Program-made: the position numbers and the translations under genes
Notes under the pieces: generated by a model
What the model saw: the letters and a program-made list of their open reading frames with translations, nothing else
The model's database searches: none
What the model was told of the DNA's origin: nothing
DNA from: Petaurus breviceps papuanus
Taxonomy: Eukaryota > Chordata > Mammalia > Diprotodontia > Petauridae
Length of the DNA: 64,000 bases
Assembly: GCA_028583685.1 (NCBI GenBank)
Contig: JAMXIF010000220.1
Coordinates: 40,550,297-40,614,296, forward strand
Direction of reading: 5' to 3'
Shown: positions 35,832 to 46,635 of the stretch, in pieces
Layout of the letters: each line of letters starts with the position of its first letter
How positions within the stretch are numbered: the first letter of the stretch is position 1

Positions 35832-36260
35832 CAGAACTATATGAACAAAATTATTAAAAAAAAAAAAAAACTTCTTAGGGGCGGACAGGTAGCACAGCGA
35901 GTAAGAGCACTGGCTCCAGTGTCTGGATGACCTGGGGATCAAATCCCCGGCTCAGACACTTAGCACCCACCCAGAAACACCTGGCCATGTAACCTTGAGC
36001 AAGTTACTTAACCCCTATTGCTTAAAAAAATAACCAAAAACTTCTTATACAAATAACATCAGATTTTAATAATTGGAGAAGTATTGTCAATAGATAAGCA
36101 GGGCCAATATAACAAAAATGATAACTATATATTTATCACCATCTTGATTAAATTACCAAAATTATTTTATTGAATTAGGGGAAAAACACCAAAATTCATT
36201 TGGAAGAACAAAAGTCAAGAATATCAAAGGAACTAATGAAAAAATGTAAGGGAAGGAGGC
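35832..36260 (+). mobile_element. L1 ORF2 fragment split by a SINE
   Basis: Encodes LYEQNY-like residues before and a TLNNWRSIVNR-like segment after the SINE at 35878-36035. Continues through TTCATTTGGAAGAACAAAAG, a hallmark of marsupial L1 RT. Starts and ends without L1 termini. Confidence 0.65.
35878..36035 (+). mobile_element. tRNA-derived SINE, type A, with target duplication
   Basis: GGGGCGGACAGGTAGCACAG head, GGGGATCAAATCCCC B box, CACCCAGAAACACCTGGCC body. Flanked by AAAACTTCTTA at 35867-35877 and again ending at 36047. The host L1 reads through once the insert is removed. Confidence 0.9.
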
Positions 36261-36429
36261 TATGGGCTTAGGGGAGCTGGAAGGGGGGTAGTAAGAAGAA
36301 TGAGAAAGATCAGTGAGCAGTCTCATTTGAGATTGGGAGTAGTTGGAGGCAAAGAAAATATATTTGCACAAAATCCTGTAGGATAAAAGTAGGTTATAGG
36401 ATTGTTGGATTTAGAACTGGAAGGACAGT

Positions 36430-36950
36430 CTGATCCTGTCGCTTTCCTCTTCTATATTGTGAGAGGTTTACTGTCATCTCTAGGATAAAATGCAAACTTA
36501 TCAGGCCGACAATTTTTTTTAAAACCTTCCACGATCTAAGTCCTAACTAGTATTTTAGCTTTATTTTATGCTACACCCCTTCAGGAACTTCCAGGCAAAC
36601 CCATCTAACTTTCCTCACAGCTCAAATGTCTGTCACTCTCTAGCCTCTATGTATTCCTCTGAATTATTCTTCATAGACCCTCCTCATCCCCACCATTGTG
36701 AAAATTTTCCATCTTTCAAAGCTGGTCTCTGGCTCCAGCTCCTTCCTCAGTCTTTCCTTAATCCTCCCAGTTTCTAGAGTTCTCTTTCTTCTCAATTTAT
36801 ATTGTATTTCATTTAGTTAAGTAAATACATATTTTTCTTCTTCCCAGGAGAAGATTAAGTCTCTAGGACAGGGACTATTTGTTTTTCATCTTTGTTTCTT
36901 TAGGGTCCTTAGCAACAAATAATAAATATTTGTTCAGTTGAATGCTTATC
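36430..36950 (+). mobile_element. L2 LINE 3' region
   Basis: TCTAGGATAAAATGCAAAC, CTTCCACGATCTAAGTCC, AAGTCTCTAGGACAGGGAC and AATAAATATTTGTTCAGTTG follow the L2 3' region in order. No coding frame remains. Confidence 0.7.
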
Positions 36951-37094
36951 TGGTACAATTCTCTCATTGTACAGATGAAGAAACTGAGGCCAGACATTTT
37001 ATGTGATCTAGTCATGGTCACATAGATTGTGAGGTTGAAAATGAGAATAATTGATGTTTTCCTTCACCTTAATTTTGTATTATTATTATTATTT

Positions 37095-37225
37095 TGTGGG
37101 GAGACAATCAAGGTTAAGTGACTTTCCCAGGGTCACACAGGTAGTAAATGCCTGAGATCAAATTTAAACTCAGGTCCTCTGTACTCCAGGGCTGGTGCTC
37201 TAACCAGTGTGCAATCTAGCTGTAC
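37095..37225 (-). mobile_element. tRNA-derived SINE, antisense
   Basis: AATCAAGGTTAAGTGACTTT, CCCAGGGTCACACAGGTAG and CTCCAGGGCTGGTGCTCTAA, ending near TCTAGCTGTACC. Confidence 0.75.
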
Positions 37226-37379
37226 CACTCCCATCAATTTTTATACTTAATTCAACAGTTAACATCAACTAAAATGAAACTTCCATTAAATAGTAGAACA
37301 GAGAGGGTTGTACATGAAGCTGTCAACCTCTGCTATGCAAAGATTGCTTTTCTTTTAAAATATATAATAAATTCAGCAT

Positions 37380-37600
37380 ATTACTTTCAAAGCCTTCATG
37401 CTTGTGATTCCTTCTGACCTTCCATATGCTCTCTTTTGTTTTACTGCATTTTTTTAAAGAAAACTTTAAGTTTTCTTATGAGGTCTCATGCCTAGAATAC
37501 CTTTATTCCTATCCCACTATTGTTGTTTGTGGAAATCTTCCACATTCTTCAACTCTCAACTCAAATGTCACCTCTTTCATGAAAATTTCCTTCATTTATT
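37380..37600 (+). mobile_element. L2 LINE fragment
   Basis: GCCTAGAATACCTTTATTCC and CTCAACTCAAATGTCACCTC match the L2 block just upstream of its 3' end. Diverged. Confidence 0.45.
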
Positions 37601-38689
37601 GATTAATTACAACATCTGTAAAAGTCAAATTAGGATAAAAATGAGAAAGACACACCATGCAATTAAAATATCTCCAACTGACCCATTCCACTGACATGAA
37701 AAAAGAAAAGGATAACGGGAAAGATATTGATGTGGATCACTACCACTCCTTATGACAGTTTTAGTAATATAAAATATTATTTTATTGAGGAGAATAGGAA
37801 AGCCCAGAAGATTATTCACTTAGAAGATATTTAATCTCCTTGTCAAGTGGAAATGTGGCAGCCAAGAATAGCACCTGTTCAGAAGATAAACTTATATTCT
37901 GATTGTTTGTGAGGAGGGTGATGTAAGACTGTGATGATTCTCTATAAAAAATGCTTGAGAAGTAGAAAGGAGGACAAGTCTACACAGAACTTTACATAAT
38001 AAAGTAAAAGTATCAGATTATCCTATAAACATTTATAGATGAAATTTGTGGAAGGATAGCAAACAGACAAAAATGGAACATACTTGTTATTGACAAACTT
38101 TTCATTATTAGTGATAATGGAACTGCCATATTCAGACATACCTTAATCTCTAATGTGCTATATGAATGATTGGAAATAGCATCAAAGAAATTGAAGAAAG
38201 GAAGAACTATATCAGACCAATTACACACAGAAGAAATCTATGTTGGAAACTATTTTGAAAGTATCAAGGGAGAAATTTTCAAGATATAAAAAGAGAGAGA
38301 TAGCAATAATCAGGAAAAAAGTATAGGGGGTAATAGAATATTAATGTTGATTCATATGACTAACTGGCATCTACAAAATATTTATGTAATAACTCTACTC
38401 ACTTTTTGAGGATCCTTGGTTACAGTATGTGAAGGAAATGAATAAGTTTTCACAAAAGCCTTTTGATAGCAAACCACACCTTCAAAAACAGATTTGGAAA
38501 ATATGATTTCCCACTAAGTGTCTCGTTTGTTGATTATGATATATTTGACTTGAAGCAGAGTGCAAACTTGAAGACTTTAAAAAGAGTATCTCCCAGCATA
38601 ACAAGAAATCATATAAGAATATTTAATAGATACAACCAAGGATATAACTTTTGATTTTATTTATTTGTATGAATATATAGGAAAATGTA
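37601..38689. other. No feature recognised
   Basis: About 1.1 kb of AT-rich sequence. Two short ORFs (38013-38228 minus and 38463-38654 plus) have no recognisable motif or splice context and are not accepted as genes. Confidence 0.5.
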
Positions 38690-38800
38690 GACTCCTTGAA
38701 AGAAAGGACTTTTATTTTTGTCTTTTCATCCTTAGCACCAAGTGTAGTTCCTGACACCTACTAGGTATTTAAATTGTGCTTGTCAGAAGAATGAATAAGA
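38690..38800 (+). mobile_element. L2 LINE 3' tip
   Basis: GACTCCTTGAAAGAAAGGAC, CATCCTTAGCACCAAGTG and CTACTAGGTATTTAAATTG are the L2 tail pattern. Confidence 0.55.
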
Positions 38801-39099
38801 GAAAAAAGAATATAACTGTACAGAAGGGCAATTGGAGAGAGTTTTACCAATGTTCATCTTGGGTGTTATTAATTAATAGTTTTAAATATTTTTAGAAATA
38901 TTTAAGTGCCTGCCATATAGTACAATACTAATTGTCTACAAGTAACACGGATCATTTTTAACAAATTCATATTCATGCTACCTACCATGAATACTTATAT
39001 AGTTATTTAATGTGTGAGACAATTAAAAACACAAAACCAATATAGTAATTACCCTCTATGTGTTGATGTTAGAGCATATTATTTTTATAAAAATCCAAG

Positions 39100-39290
39100 A
39101 CTGAGAAAATCAACTGTGGTACAGTGCCAAGTGTACTGGATTGGGAGTCAGAGGTTGGGGTCATATCCTGACTTTATCACTTACTGATTTGCATGACTTT
39201 GAGCAAATCATTTTACTTTTCTAGGCTAAAGATTCTTCATCTGTAAAATGAAGGGCCTGAACTAGATGAACTTAGAGATTCATGGTCACC
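39100..39290 (+). mobile_element. MIR/Ther-type SINE
   Basis: GGATTGGGAGTCAGAGGTTG, TGCATGACTTTGAGCAAATC, TCTTCATCTGTAAAATGAAG and GCCTGAACTAGATGAAC cover nearly the whole MIR. Confidence 0.75.
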
Positions 39291-39515
39291 CCAAAGAGAT
39301 CAGCTTTCCAGTTCATACAGGAACAACCAAATGGGAGAAGAATACTTATTGTTCAAACAATGACCTGTAGGTAAATTGACTGTTCAGTTAGCTATTTTGT
39401 TAATGTACTTGTCTTTTTTGTATACATAAGAGGCTATGCCCAGAATTGAATGAGAGAATGCACTAGATTACACTTGGGAAATTGCACAACATTTTTTTTA
39501 CAATCCCAATCTCTT

Positions 39516-39540
39516 CACACACACACACACACACACACAC
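39516..39540. repeat. (CA)n microsatellite
   Basis: Twelve CA units. The following 39541-40288 holds no feature I can support. Confidence 0.9.
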
Positions 39541-40288
39541 GAACAATATGAATGTTGTCCTAGTGACGCCTAGTTGACACCACCATCACTGAAGAGACAA
39601 ATTTGCAAGTTGGAGAACATTAGAGAATAATACACAGAATCATGGTGGATTTGTCATGATCAGTTTAATTTAGTTGTGATGTCACCCAGGATATTTTGTG
39701 CACAAATGGTATAGAAAATACTTTACAGAAATTATGTGATTAGAAAAGGATGTGGACCAGCCTGGTAGTGAAAGTAAGGAATAGACAACCCTATTGCTGC
39801 TCATCAAACTATGCCTGACTTTCCTCTCCACCTCTACTTAGTGACCCATGATAGACTGCTTCATTTTGTAAGTGGCCTGTGGTTCAAAATAAAAACAAAA
39901 AATACTTTTCTCACTTTTCCTTTAGAATTCAGGGTGCACATTAAGATAGAGTTGCTTAATAGTTATCACATGGATGTTTCAATATATTAACACGTTATAT
40001 AACAAGTAAGAATAAACTATTCCATAGGAGCAAATTTTCTAAATAATGGATGATTATTCTTTTAAGTAGCAAAACTTTAAACTCTTATGCTCATTTGTTT
40101 CTTTATCCAACCATCCATCATTCAAAAGAATTGTTTTAGCAAAGAAATATTGGATAAATCATCTTTAGACAAGAATTGTATAGTACATCAGGGTGAGGCT
40201 GATATTTATCTTTAATCTGCACCAAGGGAGGAAAAACCCACAATGAGATCACAGATCCATCAAAGTATTTATTTTTATTTTATTCTTT

Positions 40289-40552
40289 CTAGATCTGTTG
40301 CACATATATTTGTTTTCTTAAAATAAACTCAAGAGAACTTTCTATGGTTGATGTAAGGTCATTATCATAAATATCAACTGTTGTATTCTGCCTTTGGAAT
40401 ATATTGTTAGGTGTAAAACTGGCTACATATATTAAATGTCCCTGCATTTCCTTAAAGTAGGCAATAATGCTGCTTATGTCTACTCCAGCTACATTGATAG
40501 TTGTCATATCTGTCTCGGCAACACCACTTCCTTCTAGCATAAGAAATCTCAT
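40289..40552 (-). CDS. Unassigned 87-codon ORF; possible terminal exon or retrocopy
   Basis: An open frame beginning MRFLMLEGSGVAETDMTTIN and ending SLEFILRKQIYVQQI. Composition is ordinary for a globular protein and it overlaps no recognised repeat. The bases before its ATG read TCCATTTTGTTATAGTAG, a plausible splice acceptor with tandem TAG, so the frame could start at a phase-0 exon boundary instead of a true initiator. An A-rich AATAAAATAAAAATAAAT string follows the stop directly, which would suit a short 3' UTR or a retrocopy tail. I do not recognise the family. Chance occurrence is possible at this length. Confidence 0.3.
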   Translation of the reverse strand: MRFLMLEGSGVAETDMTTINVAGVDISSIIAYFKEMQGHLIYVASFTPNNIFQRQNTTVDIYDNDLTSTIESSLEFILRKQIYVQQI

Positions 40553-40689
40553 CTACTATAACAAAATGGATGAATGAATTTATTAAATAATGAATCTATG
40601 TTATGTGATTCTAAGTCAGCAACAAATAGAAGTATGAGGATATCCTCATTTACCATCTAAGAATTAAAGTGTCTATTCTTTGATATGGA

Positions 40690-40893
40690 GACAAAATTAA
40701 ATAGTCCTTACTACCAAGTACCTTACATTCTTTTGGGGGAAGCAAGGTGTACACATACAAAAATATAAAATATCTGCCAAGAATGTACAGTGTAGTTTTG
40801 GGGTACAAATAGTACTAACAGCTGGGGGGATCTAGCAAGAAATAATGTAGGAGCTGGTACTTGAGTTGAGCTTTGAAAGAGGCTAATTATTCT
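40690..40893 (+). repeat. Old interspersed repeat (same family as 32270)
   Basis: TACTAACAGCTGGGGGGATC and GTACTTGAGTTGAGCTTTGA place this in the family whose later part is at 52012 and 61480. It continues after the SINE dimer as GGCTAATTATTCTAAGAGGC. Confidence 0.5.
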
Positions 40894-41198
40894 TTTTTTT
40901 TTTTTTTAAGCAATCGGGGTTAAGTAACTTGCTCAAGGTTACACAGCCAGTTATTTCTGGGTGTGGTGTTAAGTATCTGAGCCTGGTTTGATCCCCAGGT
41001 CATCCCAACACTGGAGCCAGTGCTCTTACTCACTGAGCCACCTGGCCACCCCTAAGCAATTGGGGTTAAGTAACTTGCTCAAGGTTACACGGCCAGGTGT
41101 TTCTGGGTGGGTAATAAGTGTCTGAGCCCGGATTCGATCCACATTCATCCCAACACTGGAGCCGGTGCTCTTATTCGCTGTGCTACCTGGCCGCCCCT
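40894..41198 (-). mobile_element. Tandem dimeric SINE (A+B) with one target duplication
   Basis: Two complete head-to-tail SINE units, 41054-41198 (5' unit, type A) and 40894-41053 (3' unit, type B), joined directly at ATTGCTTA|GGGG with no internal poly(A). Only the outer end has a poly(T). The pair is bracketed by an exact 15-bp duplication GAGGCTAATTATTCT (40879-40893 and 41199-41213), so both moved as one transcript. Each unit has an A-box-like start and a B-box-like GATC(A/G)AA block. Confidence 0.88.
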
Positions 41199-41280
41199 GA
41201 GGCTAATTATTCTAAGAGGCAAAAACGGAAAAAGGAGAAATATGAGAGAGGGGAGGGAGGGAACAAGAAAAGGAGAGAGG

Positions 41281-41341
41281 AGGAGGAGGAAGAAGAGGAA
41301 AAGAGAGGGAGGGAACTAGGGAGGGAAAAGAGAGAGAGAGA

Positions 41342-41389
<48 letters not shown>

Positions 41390-41789
41390 NNNNNNNNNNN
41401 NNNNNNNNNNNNNNNNNNNNNNNNNNNNNNNNNNNNNNNNNNNNNNNNNNNNNNNNNNNNNNNNNNNNNNNNNNNNNNNNNNNNNNNNNNNNNNNNNNNN
41501 NNNNNNNNNNNNNNNNNNNNNNNNNNNNNNNNNNNNNNNNNNNNNNNNNNNNNNNNNNNNNNNNNNNNNNNNNNNNNNNNNNNNNNNNNNNNNNNNNNNN
41601 NNNNNNNNNNNNNNNNNNNNNNNNNNNNNNNNNNNNNNNNNNNNNNNNNNNNNNNNNNNNNNNNNNNNNNNNNNNNNNNNNNNNNNNNNNNNNNNNNNNN
41701 NNNNNNNNNNNNNNNNNNNNNNNNNNNNNNNNNNNNNNNNNNNNNNNNNNNNNNNNNNNNNNNNNNNNNNNNNNNNNNNNNNNNNNNNN
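41281..41789. repeat. (GA)n tract running into a 400-N gap
   Basis: Purine-rich GAGGAGG then pure (GA)n up to 41389; N bases fill 41390-41789. The round size suggests an estimated gap. Frames through it are artefacts. Confidence 0.95.
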
Positions 41790-41994
41790 CCTCTGTTTTA
41801 GGAATATCACTTTGGTAACTGTATGGAACACGTACAAGAAATAAGCACCAAATCCTATACTTGTCTACCAGATTTCAAGGAATGTCATTTTTCATCTTTG
41901 CATGTCCCCTGAGCATAGCTTAGTGCCTTTTCTATTGTAGATACTTGAATTACTAGTTGGTCAAGAGGCATTAATTATGCCAAGCAGTTACACA

Positions 41995-42180
41995 ATACTG
42001 AGGCAGAGAAGGCACCTTAGAGTTGGTCTAATTTAACCCATTCCACTTAAATGTGAGGAAATTGAGGCATATAAACTTAAAAATCAAGTCAAACAGGAAG
42101 TTAGTGGCATAACCAAGACTAGAATTCAAGTTTCCTGACTCTAAGTCCATGCTCACTCATCAATACCATGGTGTCCTGTC
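41995..42180 (-). mobile_element. MIR-like fragment
   Basis: TGTGAGGAAATTGAGGCATA and GACTAGAATTCAAGTTTCCTG suit a decayed MIR read in reverse. Positions 42181-42849 show nothing further. Confidence 0.5.
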
Positions 42181-42849
42181 AGGGCAACAAATTTATGTCA
42201 TCACACTTAATCACATAGAGGAGAAAGGGGACTTCTGGCAGGCTGTTGAAGACCCTAGTGAACTTGCTGTCCTTTGCTTTACTTAGTATTCATTATGTTA
42301 AAATGAGTCAGTCATTTATTTTTTTTTTCAGTAGCTAGTTCAAATGTTAATTGTCAACATGAAGAAATAATGCAGAAATTTGGCAGGGCTCTGGTAATCT
42401 TGTGGCAGTTGAAGCAGGATCACAGGTGGCAGCATTTAGATTCAGTGTGATTTTCTTGTACTCCACGTTTTGCCCCAATTAAAAGTTATCAGTTCAAACA
42501 AGGTTACCATGTCTGAAAGATGCAACTGTCACACTTACTAAAATCCATAAGAGATGTCACTGACTTATTGGCATTTCTTATTAGTGAGATAAAATGAAGA
42601 GCCAGTCATCAGCTTAGCACGTTGTCTTGCACATAGGAAGAACTTTATAAATTGTGATTTTTTTTAAATTACAGAATGAGTCAACCTTATCAACCTTCCT
42701 GAGAATTACTTGCTTATCTGCCCTACATCCACAACAAACCAAGATACTTGGAGAAATACATTCAACTAACTAGTCACGATGTATATATTGACAGACTATT
42801 AAATACTGAACTCCATGTATTACATATTGTTTTTAAACCTATTTCAAAT

Positions 42850-43075
42850 ATTGAGATATCATAGGATTATAAGATCATAGTTTTACAGCTAAAATAACTC
42901 TCATAAGTTATATAGCCCAACTCTTTTATTTTATAGATGAGGAAATTGAGACCCAAGGTGGTTGTTTTCCCAAGGTCACATAAACAAAAAGCATCAGATG
43001 AAGGTTTTGAACTTAGATCTTATGATTACAGAGTCAGTGCTCTTTCTAATGTATTATGCTGTAAGGCATAAAGAG
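42850..43075 (-). mobile_element. MIR-like SINE
   Basis: ATAGATGAGGAAATTGAGAC, CCCAAGGTCACATAAAC and GAACTTAGATCTTATGATTA, ending in a diverged tRNA-side segment. Preceded by the ATCATAGGATTATAAGATC lead-in common to such copies. Confidence 0.6.
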
Positions 43076-43379
43076 GGTAACATATAGTCCCTGTGCTCTA
43101 GGAGTTTGTTATCATCAAGTTCTGGGTATCCACTATATTCCCAAGAAATCTAAGTCTCTCAAATTACTGAAAAGGAAACATGATTTTTGGCTTATTTTCT
43201 CCCCTAACATTAGTTTTTTGTACAAGTTTGTAATGGTAATGGGGATTTGAAGATCTTCCCTAAACCTTCTAATGGAAAGCAAACAAGTACATAGCACCTT
43301 GTTTTTTCTGCTTGATTATATCAAGCCTTTGTTAAAAAACATCAAAACAGAACTTGTGAATCCCACAGTGGAAGGAACT

Positions 43380-44640
43380 TTCTGATACAACAGAAAGGGG
43401 TAGAGCAGGGAAGAGGTAATGATCATATCTAAGGAGAGGCTCTGGCTGGAGAGAAAAGAATTGAGAGCAGAACTTGGGGTGGCAGAACTGAGAACTAAGA
43501 ACTGAACTTAGAACTGAGAATAACTAAGAAGATAGCTGAGAACTATAGCTGAAAACTGAACTGAGAACTGAGAAGAACTGAGTAGAGAACTGAGAAAAAC
43601 TGAGAAATGAGAAGAGAGGAGAACTGGGAGGAAGGATGGCTGTAGTGCTGGTACTTTGTCTGTTTTGATGTTACTTTGTCAGATTTGTCTGCTGATAAAG
43701 GATCTTGCTGTTGTTACAGAAGCCCTGGGACCTTACTGCTGCTTCAGAAGCCCTAAAAAAGTATTTTATAGTTGTATGTTTATAGAAGTCCTGGAGGAGG
43801 GTCTTGCTGATAATTTCAGAGGTCCTGGGACTATACTGATGATTTGTATTGTTTCTCAGACCTTGTTGTTGGGTCTGTGTTGATTTCACAGGAAGATAAT
43901 GAATTGATGTGTATGAATATTATTGTGGCTTTTGTTAAGCTTTTTTTTTCCCCAGGAACAGAAACTGTGAAGGATTTGAGGTGGACTAGACACTTCAATA
44001 TGAAACAGGAACTGGACAAAGAGCTGGAAAAGGAGATGGGAGTTCGCTGTCTTTAAACCCAGTTGACAGTTGGGTGGATTCAGATAGGAGCTGGACACAT
44101 GGAAGAGGAACCATGGAAGGTGCTAGCCAGCTTTGAATCAAGATAAAAAGACCTCTCCTTGGGTATTTAATGCAAATTGAGAAGATCATGATTTACTGTG
44201 GCCTAGGGGAGGGAGGATTTTGTACTCTGTATCCTGTACTTCTTCAGGATGATTGAATTAAGGATAATTGGAAGCTAATATCCAACTAAGAAGAAAGAAA
44301 ACTTTTTGACTGAGAGATTAAGAAAATGTGACCTAGGGATAGAGAACCTTGACCTTTGTACTTTGTGTCCATCTCCTTAAGTATGATTGAGTTAAGTTCT
44401 TACTGAATGATATCTTTTGCTTAAAACTATGTGACCACTTTGGTGAAAACTATGTGGCCATTTTAGTGATAAGTTGTTTGTTATAACATTGTGAATTGCT
44501 GTTATTTGGTTTCTAATGTTTTGCTTTAATTTACTGCAGAATAAATAGAGACTTCACTATATTATGTAATCAGAACCTTGAAACTGTTCACAGCAGCAGT
44601 CCTCTGGAAACCTGCTTGTGCTTGGCTTTACAAAGTTGGA
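43380..44640 (+). mobile_element. Possible LTR-type block with GAACTGA tandem array
   Basis: An imperfect array of GAACTGA-like heptads (about 43480-43625) is followed by two degenerate repeats of a GAAGCCCTGGGACC unit (43720 and 43790-43835). About 700 bp of unassigned sequence then leads to GCAGAATAAATAGAGAC (about 44540), a polyadenylation signal. No clear TATA box or TG/CA ends were fixed. An LTR of an old endogenous retrovirus is my best guess; a satellite-bearing unique region is the alternative. Confidence 0.35.
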
Positions 44641-44804
44641 AGAAATCTTGTAGAAGATATACTGTTAGTATAAAGTACATTTAACTGGGATTCAGGAGAT
44701 TTGGGCAAGTTCTGTCAGTAATTTTGCCTTTAGATTTCTTCACATAGACCTCAGTTTCTTCATTTGTAAAATGAGATTGCAAAATAATAAAAAGATTAAA
44801 GAAA

Positions 44805-45100
44805 AGAAAAGGACTCTTGAGTAAAAAGAAATATTCATCCCAGTTCTTTTTGTTATAACAAAGAACTGGAAAGTGTGGGGATATTCACTAACTGGGTTGT
44901 AGCTAAATAAATGATATTATATCAATGTACTGGGAATATCCTTTTCTTTTTGCTTTTTGATATGAATTCAGGTTCTCCCAACTCTAGAGATGGTGTTCTT
45001 ATCACTGTTCCACCTAACTTCCCCTATATGACTCTTTATAGATTTGATTTCTTCTTCTAAAAACTGTCTGTTCATATCCTTTTATCAATTAACAATCAAT
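44805..45100. mobile_element. L1 ORF2 fragments with SINE head
   Basis: ATAACAAAGAACTGGAAAG and CACTAACTGGGTTGTAGCTA (plus, 44840-44930) are L1 ORF2 C-terminal text. A SINE head in reverse follows (44950-45025), then minus-strand L1 text TGTCTGTTCATATCCTTTT (about 45065). Confidence 0.5.
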
Positions 45101-46499
45101 CCCTCCCTCTCCAAAAAAAAATGGAAGCAGGGAGCATAGGAAGTGGAAGGAAGAAGGAAAGGAGAAATAAATTACCCTTCTTCATCTTAGAAAAGCATAG
45201 TATTATTGCAATGTTTCTAAAAGGTACAGAAGAGAAAAAGAGAAAGCCAGAAGGAAATCAGAAAAAGCAAGAAAACAGGATAGCTTTGAAAGTTATACGG
45301 CAAATTTGTCACAAAATTAAAAGCAAAAGTAAGTCATATATACAGAGATTCATGAGTTAAAGTACAGTTTTTCTATTTTGTATGTGTGCAAGGGAAGACG
45401 TGATGTTCTTTGTTTTGCCCATCTAAGTTATGAGAGTCCATATGGATCTATCTGAATGTGGCTCGAAGGGAGGCAAGAACAGATATTTCTAGAGTCTCCT
45501 TCCCTGATCTTTTTTCTAAAAGAGACTGATTTTTGCCAGAAGGGGAATCAGGAGGTGGGGACCAGAGGCTGGTCACTCTGCTCTCCTTAGAGAGGAGGTA
45601 ATAGTGAGCTAGAATTTTGTTTGCTTCCTTAAATATCGTTAGTCTAGGACAAGTAATTTTTAGGTTCAAATTGCAAATCTGATCACAATCCCTTAGTAGA
45701 GAAAGAGTTCCCCAAACTATATACCCAAGACTTGACACCTTTCCTACCAAATGCTAATCAAGCAAGGAACTCACATAACACATATTCATCTGAATGGAAG
45801 ACAAACATAACTCAGAAAAAAAGTATTCGTATGAAAATATAGACAGAGTGAATGAGCTCTACTATTGGGAAAGTTATTAATTAGTTCAAACAAAAGAGTC
45901 TTAGATTTAACCAAGGGGAATTTTCCAACAGTTTTAGTGTAATAAGCTGGGAATAAAGATGTGATAAAAGTGGTGGTTTCTCTACATATTGCCTTCTTTC
46001 CAGAGTATTTCTCTCTTCAGAGATATGAAGAAAATCTGGAATGACATGACTTCTTCCTTGAAGCTGGAAGCCAGAAGAGCAGGTTCTCTTTTCTTCCAAT
46101 CTCTCATGAACTCTGTGCTTCAATCAGGTAGGGAGCATTGAATAATAAATCTCTAACAATGAGGGGAGTCTTTGTAAGTGGCCTATTGAGTCAAGGTTTA
46201 CATATATCAATACTCATTTTATTTGATGTTTATTAAGTTCAGAATTTAAAACAAAAAATAAAACAATATGAAATGTTGGACCAGTTCAACCCTAAAGACC
46301 TTCCATCTCTAACACTTTCTTATTCTAGTTAACTAATTTGCAGTCTTTATGACTTATGCATCATAATACTTTAATTGGTTCACACTGGATAAACATTGAT
46401 TGATGGTAGAAGAAGAGAAACATGCTAACTAAATTACAGGTGTGAACAACCCCTGGTTTATAACTTTGTTGTTTTGATATAAACCATAAACTAATAATT
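45101..46499. other. No gene supported
   Basis: Three ORFs (45121-45360 plus, 45448-45750 and 45881-46123 minus) were read. The first is Lys/Arg-rich from A/G-rich DNA, and the other two show no domain. No repeat recognised. Confidence 0.45.
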
Positions 46500-46635
46500 A
46501 CATACTGATTGCATGATAGAATTTTAGAACTGAAAGTATCCTTATGGGTCATCTAATCCATCTTGCCATGCATACTTTACTAACAAGGAAACTGAAGCTC
46601 AGAGAAGGAAAATAGCTTGTCTGAAGTCACACACA
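46500..46635 (-). mobile_element. MIR-like fragment
   Basis: TTTTAGAACTGAAAGTATCC, AAGGAAACTGAAGCTCAGAG and GTCTGAAGTCACACACAA. Confidence 0.55.

Noticed and set aside
41118-41837. Long frames of 227 and 173 codons
   Set aside because: They run through a SINE, a (GA)n tract and 400 N bases.
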